Source: Chaetomium olivaceum (Eukaryota; Ascomycota; Sordariomycetes; Sordariales; Chaetomiaceae). From it: DNA of 64,000 nucleotides. A program made the translations under genes and the position numbers. Every line of letters begins with the position of its first letter. Position 1 is the stretch's first letter. This document shows, piece by piece, positions 11,193 to 22,330 of the stretch. The DNA is taken from positions 186,001 to 250,000 of the forward strand of contig JAYWVB010000025.1 in the NCBI GenBank assembly GCA_039881045.1. Direction: 5' to 3'. The notes beneath the pieces are model-generated. The model did not search any database. It worked only from the letters and a program-made list of their open reading frames with translations, and had not been told where the DNA came from.

Positions 11193-12205
11193 ATGACTCT
11201 CATTGCTGCCCTAGCCTGGGTAGTATTCGCCTTCATCCCAGTTGTGTCTTGCCAGTGGTTTCAACCGTCCGCAAAAAGGGAGCTATGGCATGTTGGAGAC
11301 GTTCACAACATCCCGTACAACACGGATCTTACCTCGTACACCATTACTCTATGGCAACAGGCGATTGCCGGTGGTTCTGCCACGCCGGGGCCCATCATCT
11401 ACCGTGAGTACCTAGACAGTCTCAAGTCTTCAACTTGACTTTTAGGCGCCGCATCTAACTCAAGAAACCTTGTTGTAAAGAAACCAAGACCGGTGCCGCG
11501 AAAGTACTTGGCTGGACGGTACAACTGTACGACTTCGAACTGGAGTCCTCAAACATCTTTTTCTTTTGGCTGAAGGAGGGAGGTGCCGAAAATGCGACAG
11601 GGCCAATCAAAGGACGAACGATGTCGTCCGCCTACTTCAACATTACCGACCAGCCTTCTCCAACCACCACGTCATCGTCGTTGCCATCGAGCAGCACGGA
11701 ATCCTCGACCAACCTCTCAACCGCACTGTCATCAACATCTTCAACAGCCACCCGGCCCGCGGTAGACCAAGGAGAAGCCACCGCGTCCAGCAGGGTACCT
11801 GGTGAGGACATTAGAGGAACAAATGGGGAAACTGAAGGTGGAGGAGGAGAAGGAGGAGGAGGAGAAGGAGGAGGGGGAGGGGGAAGCCTCCCGGTCGGCG
11901 CCCAGGTGGGCATCGGGGTGGGCGTTTCCGTCTTGGGGGTCGTGATGATCATTTGCGGCATATTGTGGTTCCGGTACCTGAGGAAACAACAGCAGATTCT
12001 CCTCGACCTCCAGCGGAGAGCCTACCCTGAGCCTCCGCCTCCAGATGCTGCTGTGACCGAGGCGGGGAAGTGGCAGGCCCCCCTCCTCCTCCTAACATCC
12101 AGTATTACCCTGTGTACGAGCTGGGTTATCATTCCGCGACGCCTCCTGCCGAGCTCGGTTGTCCTCCGTCAAACCGCAGCTAAAGGGGACGGACTCGCGG
12201 ATTGA
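11193..12205 (+). CDS. secreted single-pass surface protein with Ser/Thr- and Gly-rich stalk
   Basis: Exon 1 is 11193..11403 and exon 2 is 11481..12205 (intron GTGAGT..AAAG). As sequenced it is 311 residues. It has an N-terminal signal peptide (MTLIAALAWVVFAFIPVVSC), a roughly 100-residue extracellular domain with WTVQLYDFELESSN and an N-glycosylation site, a Ser/Thr-rich stalk, and a Gly/Glu-rich linker. A transmembrane helix at about 212-236 (VGIGVGVSVLGVVMIICGIL) is followed by a basic R-Y-L-R-K stop-transfer. The layout resembles fungal Mid2/WSC-like sensors, but there is no WSC cysteine pattern, so the role is inferred only as a cell-surface protein. After a six-C run at 12078-12083 another frame gives a more natural tail (PPPPNIQYYPVYELG, stop at 12181), which points to a one-base indel. 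Confidence 0.6.
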
Positions 12206-13216
12206 ACGAGAGAGTGGGACGGATATCTTAATCTGGCACAAAGACGATGAGTTTTCAGGGGTCTAGTCTTGTTATTTTCCCACAGCGTTGTGTGTATAGA
12301 ACATGGGAGTTATGTATATATTTGTGGTCGTTAGAGTGAGCCGGCCTTTCAAAGGCGAAGACATGCAAGACTTTCAATAACTTTTCATACACATTAATTT
12401 GACTTGATTCCGCCTATTAATGGTTCGCCCTCCAACTCTTGACGGGAACCTCCCAGCCAACAGTGGTAGTTGTAGAACCCAGTCTCCAAGCTTTCTGATG
12501 CCGCCGATCTCTCCGAAATTGATGAGATACCCTGGCTAATGATGGACATTCTCCAAGCAGTTTACTTACCTGAGTTTACCTACCTGCCGAGTACGTCCAG
12601 CCTTGCGCGTTACAATTTCCAAGACGAATAGCGGTCGGGCCGAAAACGCGTTTGGATAGGTAGCTACGAACAAAACTTTACAACGCGGTCATGGAACTTG
12701 TGGTTGAAATGCGATGTTAGGATCACACCGCGGTACGAGGTATAGATGGAAAGAAACATGGAGAGTAACCGGTTTCAATCCTCAAGCAAGGTAACGTTTT
12801 TAACATGTGACTTGGGAGCTATGCTGAGTCAGCAAGCGAACCCAAAAAAGAAGATAACGAGCAAATCCATATTTACGTTCTCGCCCTCCATACATCGACT
12901 ACAGCCTTTGGTCTTCGTTGTTGTATGTACGAGGTTGCGGTTTCTTGTCCTCATAGCTACCAGTTCTGGGCCCTTGTGAGCAGACTGACAACTTTTTTAT
13001 GTGCAAGAACGTCCAGCATAGGGCTGACGCGACCGGGAGGTCAAGTTTGGCGGGGTGTGGGGCATCTTTAGCGGATCGCTCGCTGGGTGCACCCAATAAA
13101 ATTTTCTAGATCTTGATACAGACTCAAAACTCGATTCTGCAGAACGGCATCTTCCACATCTGCATCGGCACCAGAAAAAGCATCGCCAAGAAACGGAGAA
13201 ATACTCACACTTGAAG
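12206..13216. other. intergenic, no gene seen
   Basis: About 1 kb between the surface-protein gene and the AC19 gene. It is AT-richer than neighbouring coding DNA with no conserved frame or RNA. The first part is probably 3' untranslated sequence and the last 100-200 bp the AC19 promoter. Confidence 0.35.
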
Positions 13217-13271
13217 ATGGCAAGAACTAAGACGAAGAAGGAGGAGTCTGTCGCCCGGGTCCGACGTCGTT

Positions 13272-13862
13272 ATGGATGAGGCGCCGACATCTCATCAGCC
13301 CGAGGGTAGAGATGATATGTCGGTGGACGAGGACAAGAATGATGAGGCTGAAGTTGAGGACAATGACGCGGATGTGGAGGAGGACATCCAACGAGTGAGA
13401 CTGGTATGTCGAATTTCTGTTTCATCTTCATCGGGTTTGTGTGCAGACATCGTATCTTGACACGTGAGTAGCTCCCTGGCTCAACACCCACTGCCGCCTC
13501 CTTCGAGTTCCTCAATGAGGGCCACACCCTCGGGAATGCCCTCAGGTACATTATCATGAAGAAGTAAGCCACGACTCTTGCACTCATAAGTGTTGCAATT
13601 GCTCATTTGTGGTTCCAGTCCCGACGTTGAGTTCTGCGCATACGCAATCCCGCATCCCTCCGAGCCAAAGATGAACGTTAGGATCCAAACTTTCGGTAAG
13701 CTACAGTAAACCGCTGCGGCTGATGATGTGTTTACTGACGTCATATTAGACAGTACAACCGCGGTTGAGGCGTTGGAGAAAGGGCTGCGCGACTTGCAGG
13801 AGCTCTGTGACGTCGTGACTGATCAGTTTGTTGTTGCCCGGGAAAAGTTTGCGGCGAAATAG
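13272..13862 (+). CDS. RPC19: DNA-directed RNA polymerases I and III subunit AC19
   Basis: Four exons: 13272..13403, 13472..13563, 13619..13695, 13750..13862; 137 residues, all joins in frame. After an acidic N-terminus, the core LPGSTPTAASFEFLNEGHTL, then LRYIIMKNPDVEFCAYAIPH and LEKGLRDLQELCDVV is the RPB11/AC19 alpha-like fold that pairs with AC40 to nucleate assembly of RNA polymerases I and III. Length and domain are normal for the family. The start is uncertain: an upstream ATG at 13217 opens a 20-codon frame that stops at 13277-13279, overlapping the chosen ATG (ATGGATGA). One base fewer in the CCCGGG at 13254-13259 would instead fuse it to the main frame as an N-terminal extension. 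It faces the complex I subunit gene tail to tail. Confidence 0.88.
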
Positions 13863-14035
13863 GCTTCGCAAATTTCTAGTTCCTTAGGTCGACTAAAGGA
13901 CGGCGTCTGGGCGTTGGTTGAGGTCTGGTTATGCATAATAGAGGGCACTCTTGGGCGTATTGTCGACCTATCACAATTGGTAGAGATTCTTCATTGCTTT
14001 ATATACATTTGGATCAAAGCATTTGACAGCCCAAT

Positions 14036-14704
14036 CTAGTTGCGGCCCTAAGTGATAGATGTGTGAGTAGACAGTTGCAAGACGCGGCGTAGTCTCCAAC
14101 TTACCTCCAGGAACCCGGTAACGAAATCGGACGGCAGTCTCTTCTCTCCCTGAAGTTCTCCTCTTTGAAGTAGGCCATGAGATGGTTTGTTTGGCGCCAG
14201 AAGTTCATGGTTTCCTGCCACAATCAGGTATCAGCAAAACTGTCCAACTGTTCGAGAGATGCGGGGCATGTCCATCAGCTCGCGCCGGCAGGTCACATGC
14301 CATGGTCCTCCCCGCCCCCATCCACCACATGGAACTTCTTACTTGGTAATCGGCGTTGCTCTGGAGAAGGAGAACATCGACGGCGGGCAGCTTGTTGACG
14401 TATCGGTGGCGCTCAAACTCCTGCCTCATGCGGGTCCGAATGGCTGAGACGGGGCGAGGGATCGAGTACATGGTCTGGATCTCTGGCGCCTGGTAGACAA
14501 ATCTGTCAGCTTCCTCCTCGATGTGATGCCTGATATTCGTACCGCCCGGATCCAGTCTCGATATGCCGCAAGCACCCTCCGCTTGGCGTCGGACCAATTG
14601 GCCGCTGCTGGTCGTTAGTCGCTGATCGATCGCGGGTGGATGGTGATTGCTCGGAACTCACACTGCCTCGTGGTAACGGCAAATTGGGTCGGTGAAATCG
14701 CCAT
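14036..14704 (-). CDS. mitochondrial complex I LYR subunit (NDUFA6/B14 type)
   Basis: Five exons: 14704..14662, 14604..14543, 14489..14343, 14214..14105 and a 12-bp last exon 14047..14036. It starts [10 protein letters not shown], followed by [29 protein letters not shown] and [19 protein letters not shown]. This is the LYR-motif accessory subunit of NADH:ubiquinone oxidoreductase (about 14.8 kDa in Neurospora), which binds acyl carrier protein at the peripheral-arm interface. Exon 4 is 110 bp, one base short of keeping frame. It reads NFRERRD where relatives have NFRGEKR, and only an extra base in the CCC at 14148-14150 lets the last exon finish as GRN-stop. As printed, translation ends at the exon 4 boundary. 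I treat this as a probable consensus error in an essential gene. Confidence 0.85.
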
Positions 14705-15064
14705 CGCGGCCGGAGTAGCGTGTCGTTCGGTTCGGCTGGGTATCAGCAGTCTTGTGGTTGGATTCCCAATTGCTTCAACCAAGCACCAGTCGATGCCAGA
14801 AGCTCGGACCATCCCATGACGCTGCTTGGCAAAGACCTGCTTCCATTTAACTCTGGGCACTGCTTAGTCATATTAAACCCCAGCATCCCCAAATCCATCC
14901 CATATGCTACCTTCTCGAGCCTCACTCCCCTTTGCCACCTACCAAGAACATAACCACTGCCTGACACTCCAATAACTATCTCGCCGTCACCGTCCTGCCG
15001 TCGACCAGCTTTGATACCTACGCACAATCAGTCGCGCACACCGGAACCAAAAACAAAAGCAACC

Positions 15065-15508
15065 ATGCCCGCGATCCGCCCCTCCTCCAAGCGCAAGCCG
15101 CCCCCGGACGGGTTCGAGGACATCGAAGAAGACCTGCTCATCTTCGGCAACAAGATGAAGGACGCGCAGAACACACCGACGGACAACATCCCCAAACACC
15201 AGGCGCAGTGGCCCATCTTCCAGATCGCGCACCAGCGCAGCCGCTACGTGTACGAGCTGTACTACGAGAAGGAGGCCATCAGCCGGGCGCTGTACGACTG
15301 GCTGCTCAAGAACGGCTACGCCGACGCCATGCTCATCGCCAAGTGGAAGAAGCAGGGGTACGAGAAGCTGTGCTGCCTGCGCTGCGTCCAGACCAAGGAG
15401 ACGAATTTCAACTCGACCTGCGTCTGCCGCGTGCCGAGGGCCCAGCTCAAGGAGGACCAGGACGTGCAGTGCGTGAGCGTGTGGGTGTCGGGGGTGCGCT
15501 TCGACTGA
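15065..15508 (+). CDS. BUD31: BUD31/G10 pre-mRNA splicing factor
   Basis: A single exon of 147 codons as printed. The sequence is close to the G10 family throughout: PPPDGFEDIEEDLL, QWPIFQIAHQRSRYVYELYY, GYADAMLIAKWKKQGYEKLC, CLRCVQTKETNFNSTCVCRV. BUD31 sits in the catalytic spliceosome (Prp19-related/NineTeen complex) and binds zinc through its C-terminal cysteines. Here the last residues read VSVWVSGVRFD, but dropping one base at about 15479 gives VSCGCRGCASTD and a stop, restoring the family's C-x-C-x2-C end. A one-base insertion in the sequence is therefore likely. If it were real, the zinc cluster of an essential factor would be lost. Confidence 0.9.
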   Translation: MPAIRPSSKRKPPPDGFEDIEEDLLIFGNKMKDAQNTPTDNIPKHQAQWPIFQIAHQRSRYVYELYYEKEAISRALYDWLLKNGYADAMLIAKWKKQGYEKLCCLRCVQTKETNFNSTCVCRVPRAQLKEDQDVQCVSVWVSGVRFD

Positions 15509-15887
15509 TTGATTGAGTTGGTTGGGTGTGGTTGGCGCCTCGAGTTGGGCTGGGGCTGGGGCTGGGGGTTATGATATGATACCATGGGATTCGATCTTTC
15601 CCGGTTCTGGGACACTTGGTTTGGGTTGGCGGATAGACAATGTAAGGTTGCCACCCGCCGTCCATTTTTTCGCGTATGGAGACAGAAGAAGCTCACCGGG
15701 GTCAGTGTCGGTATAAGATGTGATATTACTGGCCGACTTTGGCCAGCGGATTTGGGTCTACGAATTAATGACAGCTCAAAAGACTATTCAGCGAGTATGT
15801 CCCGTCTCCAAACTGTGGTGCCTGGTTATGATGTCGTCTCCGTGCTCATGTGCTTGTCAACCAGACCGCCTCCCGCCAGATAGAGGA

Positions 15888-16766
15888 TCACCGTTTGGCG
15901 AACCCTGCCTTTCCGCCGCGCCCAAACCGGACGCTCATGGGAACGAACCTTAGTGACGACATGGCACTGGACAGATCCTCCATATCCTGATCAGGCTGCT
16001 GAACAGTGGGTTTCTGTTCTGGCTCCATTGTAGGCTGGCCATCTGTTGATACATTCGGTTTTTCTACGACCTCAAGTTCGTCTCCTTTGTGGTTTTGCGG
16101 CGACGACACCGGGTGCGGCGCTGCCGCGGCGCTTGGCTTCTGTTGCCGACGGCCGCGACCACGGTCTTCGAGTAACAGAGACCGCCGGCCGTCAATGCCA
16201 TCCCGGGTTATGGCGAAGAAGAAATTCTTGGGGTACATGTGCTTATCGATGAGGTGCATCTTTCGCTTTTGTGGTGTGCTGCACTTTCTGTCGCAGCCGT
16301 CCACGAAGCATGAGTACTACAGCAGGGCATCAGTTACTCTGGGCAAGGTAAGCGAGGGGCCAGTATTGGGACTCACAGTACGCTCTCCCTTCTCCCTTCT
16401 CACCTGAACGAAGGAGTCGTGGGCCTCCTCAATGTGCAATCCGACGAGGTGGGCGGACGGGAAGTTCTTGCGGCATTGAGCGCAACGGTTGGTATGCTGG
16501 TCCCTGTAGTGGGCCTCATACGCATCGTACGATGAGAACACTACTGCTTCCTTATGGGGAGGGAGTGAGCAATGCATCTCGATACTGCGGTCGCCATCGT
16601 TGTCTGAAAGGTCAAGCCCGGTGATCTTGGCAGCGGGTGGCGAAACATGGCCGTTGCTGTTATTGCTTTTCAACTCTCCATGGCCATCGCCAGCGGCTGC
16701 TGTTGTATTTCGGCCTGCGAGTGCCACTTCATGGTGGGCCTCTTCAGGTTCGCGTGAGCGCTTCAT
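15888..16766 (-). CDS. C2H2 zinc-finger protein, ZNF511-like
   Basis: Two exons, 16766..16377 and 16316..15888, in frame; 272 residues. The N-terminus is low complexity. Fingers follow: C-S-L-P ... H-Y-R-D-Q-H, then CAQCRKNFPSAHLVGLHIEE with AH, then across the splice junction YSCFVDGCDRKCSTPQKRKM with HLIDKH. The segment YPKNFFFAITRDGIDGRRSL after the last finger is a conserved tail I associate with eukaryotic ZNF511-type proteins. The C-terminus is Pro/Gln/Glu-rich and ends in a basic Gly-rich patch. A nuclear nucleic-acid-binding role is inferred; target unknown. The intron uses GTGAGT..GTAG. Confidence 0.75.
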
Positions 16767-17697
16767 TCTCCAGGCTTTATAAAAAAGAAAAGAGATTCGG
16801 TCTAGGAGCAGTTACATTCAAATGCGTCGGTCCCCTAGATAGCGCTTGACTTTAGGTATATTGTGCTTTTGTAGCACCCAAGGCCGAGGTTTTATGATGG
16901 GCCAGTCTTGTTCAGGCACTCAGGTCCGTTTGTTGTCAACCTAGAAGTGGGCAACCAAAACTTGGTCGTTCAAAACATCTAGGGGGCACCGGAATTGTAA
17001 AGTCTTTTGAGATACCGGAACAATGAAGTCTGGTTGTTGATTGTGGGTTGATGGATGGCAGGTTGTAACTTGCCGGGGATCTCTCTTTGATACTGTGTAA
17101 GGGGCTTGTTGAGGACGTGGGGACGCGTGAAAGCTTAAAGTTGCACGCTCGCCACGTGTGACTCTTGAAAGTGCCAAGCGGTGTCTCCCTGTGCCGCTGA
17201 TTGGTTGCAGTCCCACGCCTGCTCTTCAAGATACTTTCTCGTCCAATGTGATGTCGTTCTCGAGCACGGCGGGTCACTTTGCGAATTGCTTCGATTTTTG
17301 GAATCGGCCTTGTGTTTTCTTTGCGCCTCTTTGATCGCGCATCACTACCTTACCTATCTAGTCACCCCTTTCTCTTCAGAGTCCTGACTATCCTGTCACC
17401 CGCCGGCCGTGCTTTACGCGTCTGCTTCTCCAATGCGCTCATCACCTGCTGCCAACCCGCCCGCCGAAAGCCGCACCAGCACCACCCCTCATCGAAACGC
17501 CGAAATCAGTGCGTCACCACCAACAAGTTATGGACCGCCGGCCCAACATCGGCTTTCCAACTGCTGCGTGTGAGCTTTGGCCATAGGCACCGGCTCCCAC
17601 TCTTTCAATAAAAGCACCACTTCCCCCTCCAGTTCCGTACTGGTTGTGCGCTTTCCTGTCTGCGGGGCACCTGCACTGGCAGCAGCGACCACCAACA
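16767..17697. promoter_or_regulatory. divergent intergenic region
   Basis: 930 bp between the zinc-finger gene (leftward) and the EST1/SMG7 gene (rightward). It has pyrimidine-rich tracts around 17320-17400 and no conserved frame. It presumably carries both promoters and a long 5' leader for the EST1-type gene. Confidence 0.4.
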
Positions 17698-20600
17698 ATG
17701 GCCTCAACCACTGCAACTGGCGCAACTGCTGCAGCCGACCCCCAAGCCATACCATCGACCGATGATACCTGGAAGTGAGTGTTTTGTTGTAAAGCTAGAA
17801 TTTCACAGCTCTGTATTTTTCTACCATCTACCTGCCTTACCATGGGTTCCCGAAAGCGACACTGTATAGTGGCCACCCAGTGTACAAATTTGGATTTGCT
17901 GACTCGACCACGTAGACTCGCACAGAAGTTACGTGCCGCAATTCACAAGGAACTCGAGCACATCCAGAAGGGTGACCCAGGAACAAATGAGATTGCTCGC
18001 TTCGAGAAGGTTGAGAAGTTGATGCAGAAGTAAGTCAGCGGTGGCATTGTTTTTGCTCATTTGTTGCAGAGGTGATTAACCAATCGGGCCCAGTTACCGT
18101 CTTGCCTGTATCGAAACCATCTGGCTCGACCTCCGTGCTGCGAACGAAAAAGGCGCCGAGGATGCCCTCTGGTCGACGCATACCCTCGTCACCAAGACCT
18201 ACCGTAAGGTGCTCGGTAGGCTGCAGGGCAACGACCATGTCGTTCTCAAGCGGAAACTCGAGAAGCTCTACTCGAACTACCTCAAAACGGCGCAATACTT
18301 TTATAGGGGCTATCTGCAGCGGGTTTGCGCACGCTACGACACCCCCGACCTCAAACGGATCGCTCATCGGGCTGAACTTGAGGCGATGCCCCTGCCAGAA
18401 AAGGACAAGGTCGACACTACGGCGGCAGATCTTGACAACATGGTCAAGCAATCGTGCCATAAGACGCTCATATATCTCGGTGACCTGGCGAGATATCGCA
18501 CTCTCCTCCGTACCAAGGACCCCAAGTGGGAAGGCGCTCTCTCATACTATCTCCTGGCGAACGAGCTGATTCCGGAATCCGGATATGGTCACCACCAGTG
18601 TGGAGTAATCTGCGTTGAGAACGAGGACCATCTTCAGGTGGTGTACTACCTGTATCGTGCCCTGGCCTGCACCCATCCCCACCCGAATGCTTCGACGAAT
18701 CTCGAGCGGGAGTTTCGTGACCTTCAGAAACGGAAGAACATCACCACCAAACATGCACTGGTGACTTGGTTCGTTAAGCTCCATGCCTTTTATTCCCAAG
18801 GAAAGGAATTTCCTGAGCGGAAGGAGCTCGAGAGTGAGGTCGACCATCGGCTTGGCCTAGCGATGAAGACTGGAGCGGGATATGGCTCAGACTTGGATTT
18901 GCTCAAGATGGTTCTCATTAACATCACCGCATATGTCGCCGCTCAAGACAAAATCAGCAGTATGATTATTCACAAGCCATTTGCTAATGGCTGAGTCTTG
19001 CTAACTGGGACACAGAGAAATGGACTGACGAGGGCTCTCTGTCCTGCCAATTTATCCTACTCCTCAACTTGCGAACCATCAACGCCATCGCACGCCTACT
19101 TGGAGAGGAAATTGTGGGCATAATCAAGCGCATGGGTGCAGAGACCCCCGCTGGTACCTCTACTCCTTCCCAGGCGGAGCCCGCGACCAAATTTACGCCA
19201 GCTCTCAATCGTGTCTTGACGCTCCTGCGTGTCTACATGGCCTGGCTCTGCTCTTACGGATCACAGCTGGTTGATTTCCGGGCTCATCTCGAACCGCAAT
19301 TTGGAACTATGTGCACGACACTGAGCAATACTTTGACCCTCTTGTTCGAATTGCTCGGAGGTGACCAACAACTTGGAAACACGGTGTCATGGCGCTTTCC
19401 CGAGGACGATATTACTCTGGGCATCAACTGCCTCAATGGACCCAACTTGCATGACGGCTGCCAGCTGTACTACGATGCCTTTGCCCGCAAGCCTAAACCA
19501 CGCCGTGAAGAGGTCGCTGGCGCTAACCAAATTGAAGACGACGTCACCTTCACCCGTGCGCTTGACGTCCTTCTTTGCGCTCTGGATTTATCCATGCCAG
19601 AGTCGAGGTTCCCGTTTACAACGTCCGCAACCACAAAAGGTTCCCGGGAGTTGACTACGTTTGTGTATCTCGAGAGCGGGAAGCCTGAGCCCGCTCCTAG
19701 TCTGCCACCGGTTCAGGATTTGGCAACGGCTCAACATCTGACACCAACAGTTGACCCCGCCGCCCTTGAACAGACCCCTAAGATGCCAGCAGCGACTCTA
19801 AGTCCTTGTGAGTCTAACGAACTCTCCGAGGACCAGGAATTTTATGGCCCGAATTTGCGAAATGCTGTCGGCGATGGGCCCCGGAGCGGGCAAGTGCCGG
19901 CGCCAGCTGTGCCAATTCCGACAGTGCCTGTTTCCGAGTTCCCCATTGAGAGGCAGATGTTCAATATCCTGAACGAGTTCATCAACCCACCGGAATCTAC
20001 CCTGTTGTCCAAACCTAAGACGCCAAACCACCCGCCTACGCGAACAAGCCCGTACGGTATGGATTCCGTAGCTGTGGCTGAAGCTTTTGGGGCCGGCGGT
20101 TCAAGCAGCTCCGCACCAGGTTCAGCTGGGGCGAAAAAATTCCCAACTCTGCCCTGGGAATACTTTTACAAACCGCCGGCCAACCCTGCCTTGCGCTCGG
20201 ATGCGAACGCCATGGCCGCTAACTGGGGAGCGAACGGCGGGTTTTCACGGCCGACAAGCTCAGGAAACTCAGCTCAATTCGGCGCTGGAGCCGCCACTGG
20301 CAACCCGCTCGCGCGACAAGCTCACCAGAGGTACGGCAGCCTGGGCCAGTCACAGTCTGCCGAGGACCGGGCCGAGGTGCTTCAGTCTTCAGAATTAGCA
20401 TCAGGCCGAGCCGGCCAGCCTCAACTGACGTACAACACTAGGGGAGGATGGTCCAACGCAGTTGCGGAGGGCTTGGCTCCTTCTGCGCTTGGAGCGGCTT
20501 CTAACCTCCCGCATCAGAGCACCTGGGCTCCCCCGGCGAGCCCCTGGCAGAATGCTAACGGCCAGCTTCCCCCGGCCACCACTGGCGCTGCCCTCAACTC

Positions 20601-20994
20601 GCCCTTCTCGACTTTTAATTCCTCCTCCAATGCGTCAAGCCTTCCGCAAGTTTACAGTCCATGGGGTATGCCCGCAACGGTAAACAGGTTCCCCACGGCG
20701 CAATCCCCATCTTCACCGAGCCGGAACAGTGCCACGTACACCGGAGGAGCAATCCCGTCACCGTCAGGCAGCAGATATGCGGCTGACTACGCCAGTGGCA
20801 TGACCGGTGGACACATTTCGCAGAACTCTTTCGCCGGCGCCTGGCCCGACGCTCGGCAGCCGCGGAACGGGTCGGTTGCCCAACAGCCTCATGGGCAGGT
20901 CGACATCTGGGGTGATCCGATTCGGCAGCAGCCTACCGTGGGCGAGAGGACCAACGGGAAGTCGGTGATGCAGCAGGGCATGCCCAAGCGTTGA
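17698..20994 (+). CDS. EST1/SMG7-family telomerase-associated / NMD factor
   Basis: Four exons: 17698..17774, 17916..18029, 18094..18959, 19016..20994; 1,011 residues with every join in frame (the last intron has a clean GCTAAC branch site). The N-terminal half matches the EST1 14-3-3-like/TPR region: NYRLACIETIWLDLRAANEK, KLYSNYLKTAQYFYRGYLQR, KTLIYLGDLARYRTLLRTKD, GYGHHQCGVICVENEDHLQV. The second part (WTDEGSLSCQFILLLNLRT onward) matches the EST1 DNA/RNA-binding domain. The C-terminal 400 residues are Ser/Pro/Gln/Asn-rich and disordered. Family members bind phosphorylated UPF1 in nonsense-mediated decay or recruit telomerase; filamentous fungi usually have one such protein and I cannot tell the roles apart by sequence. 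Confidence 0.88.
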
Positions 20995-21717
20995 TTGTCA
21001 TGGGGCCTGTCGTGTCTTGATATCTTCGCCTGCTCCCCCGCATGCCCAGTTAGTTTTCCTCCCTGCGGAATCCGGCTTTGAGTGCCGCGGAGCACAACGG
21101 TTGCATCCACTACTCCTCCCTGGAGCCCAGTTCGTGGAGTTACCGGCGACCGCTTGCTACGGAGTCTGAGGGAAGCCGTCGATGGAGTGAATCTCTCCAC
21201 CGGTTCATCTGGCTCTTAAGGCGGTCAGCTTCTACGGGATGTCAGTCTACCGCTTAAAGCGACTCCTTGGACTTCCCGTATGTTTGTTTGCCTGTGTTTT
21301 CCTCCCTTCCAGAGCAGAAAAGTTCCTCGCAAGCTAAATGGCGACTTTGAGGCTCTCCCTCTAGCTTCGGCACGTCGTTTGCTTGCATTTCGCAGTTCGA
21401 CAAGCCCCGGAATTTCAGGGGCATAATGCGTGGGATGGATACGGCTTCTCTCTAGTTCTGCCTCATGGGCAGCTGCCGGAAGCCAGGGCTTTCTTTCCTT
21501 TCCACTTGCTAACCCTACCCCGGTGTCCTGCTCGCAGCAGCTCGATTCAGTTCAGTTCAATTAATTTGGCAATGGAAAATGGATGAGCTACCGGGCACCG
21601 GTTTTCCTACTCTGGCACCCCTTTACCTTAGTCTGCTCTGTCCTTGTACCGTAGTGATAATTGTTCCGGGTACGGTGGCGGGAACGAGGGCAAGAAAGCG
21701 TCGCTTATTCTATCCAT
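20995..21717. other. shared 3' region, no gene seen
   Basis: 720 bp between convergent genes. It has no convincing coding frame and probably holds two 3' untranslated regions. Confidence 0.35.
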
Positions 21718-22330
21718 CTACACCTCCGGCAACAATGCAGCATCAGGCGAGCTCCCTGTGCCGCCATCGATTGTAAGCTGCATGAAAGTCGTATCCAACC
21801 ATCTCCCAAACTTGTACCCCGGCCCTTCCAATTTGCCCGTATACAGAAAACCAAGCTTCTCGTGAAACAAAACAGACGGACTGCTGGATCTTCCATCCCC
21901 AATTACCGCCAACATCTGACGGAACCCGAGCCGTTCGCACTCTTTGACGAGCGCCCCCATCAACAGGCTGCCTACGCCACGGGCTCTTGAATCGGCCGCC
22001 ACGTAGATGAAATGCTCCACTATGAACCGATATGCCGGTTGTGGACGGAAAGCGCTTGCATATGCGTCTCCCAAAACCTTGGAGGAGGGGGATTCAGATG
22101 ATGATAATGATTCTTCTTCTTCTTCTGCTGCTGCGACGAGGCAAGGAAAACCGGCTTCTGTGGTAGCGGATAGCTTGGCCCTCATGGCGGAGGGACTTAG
22201 CGGGTCCCGCTCGTGGTTCCGGTGTTGACGATATTGTCGCTGTAGATGTTGGTGATGGTGGGAAGGTCCCTGTCTTGTACTGTACATATCTGATGACAAT
22301 AGCTGCTGGAGGGGGCTGTTTTAGGGACAT
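21718..22330 (-). pseudogene. GNAT N-acetyltransferase (phosphinothricin-acetyltransferase type), frame-disrupted
   Basis: The main frame holds the acetyl-CoA fold: RFIVEHFIYVAADSRARGVG, SLLMGALVKECERLGFRQML, VLFHEKLGFLYTGKL, YKFGRWLDTTFMQL. The R-x-x-G-V/I-G/A motif is the pyrophosphate loop. The expected first strand (ATG 22330, AIVIR) and next helix (DRDLPTITNIYSDNIVNTGT) are present but in two other frames. A GTACAGTACA direct repeat at about 22272-22281 shifts frame by five bases, and a one-base change is needed near 22210 before DPLSPSAMRAK. Either the gene is dead or the consensus has two errors; without the first helix the enzyme would lack part of the acceptor site. An acidic insert EEEEESLSSSESPSS is unusual for the family. 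Confidence 0.65.
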
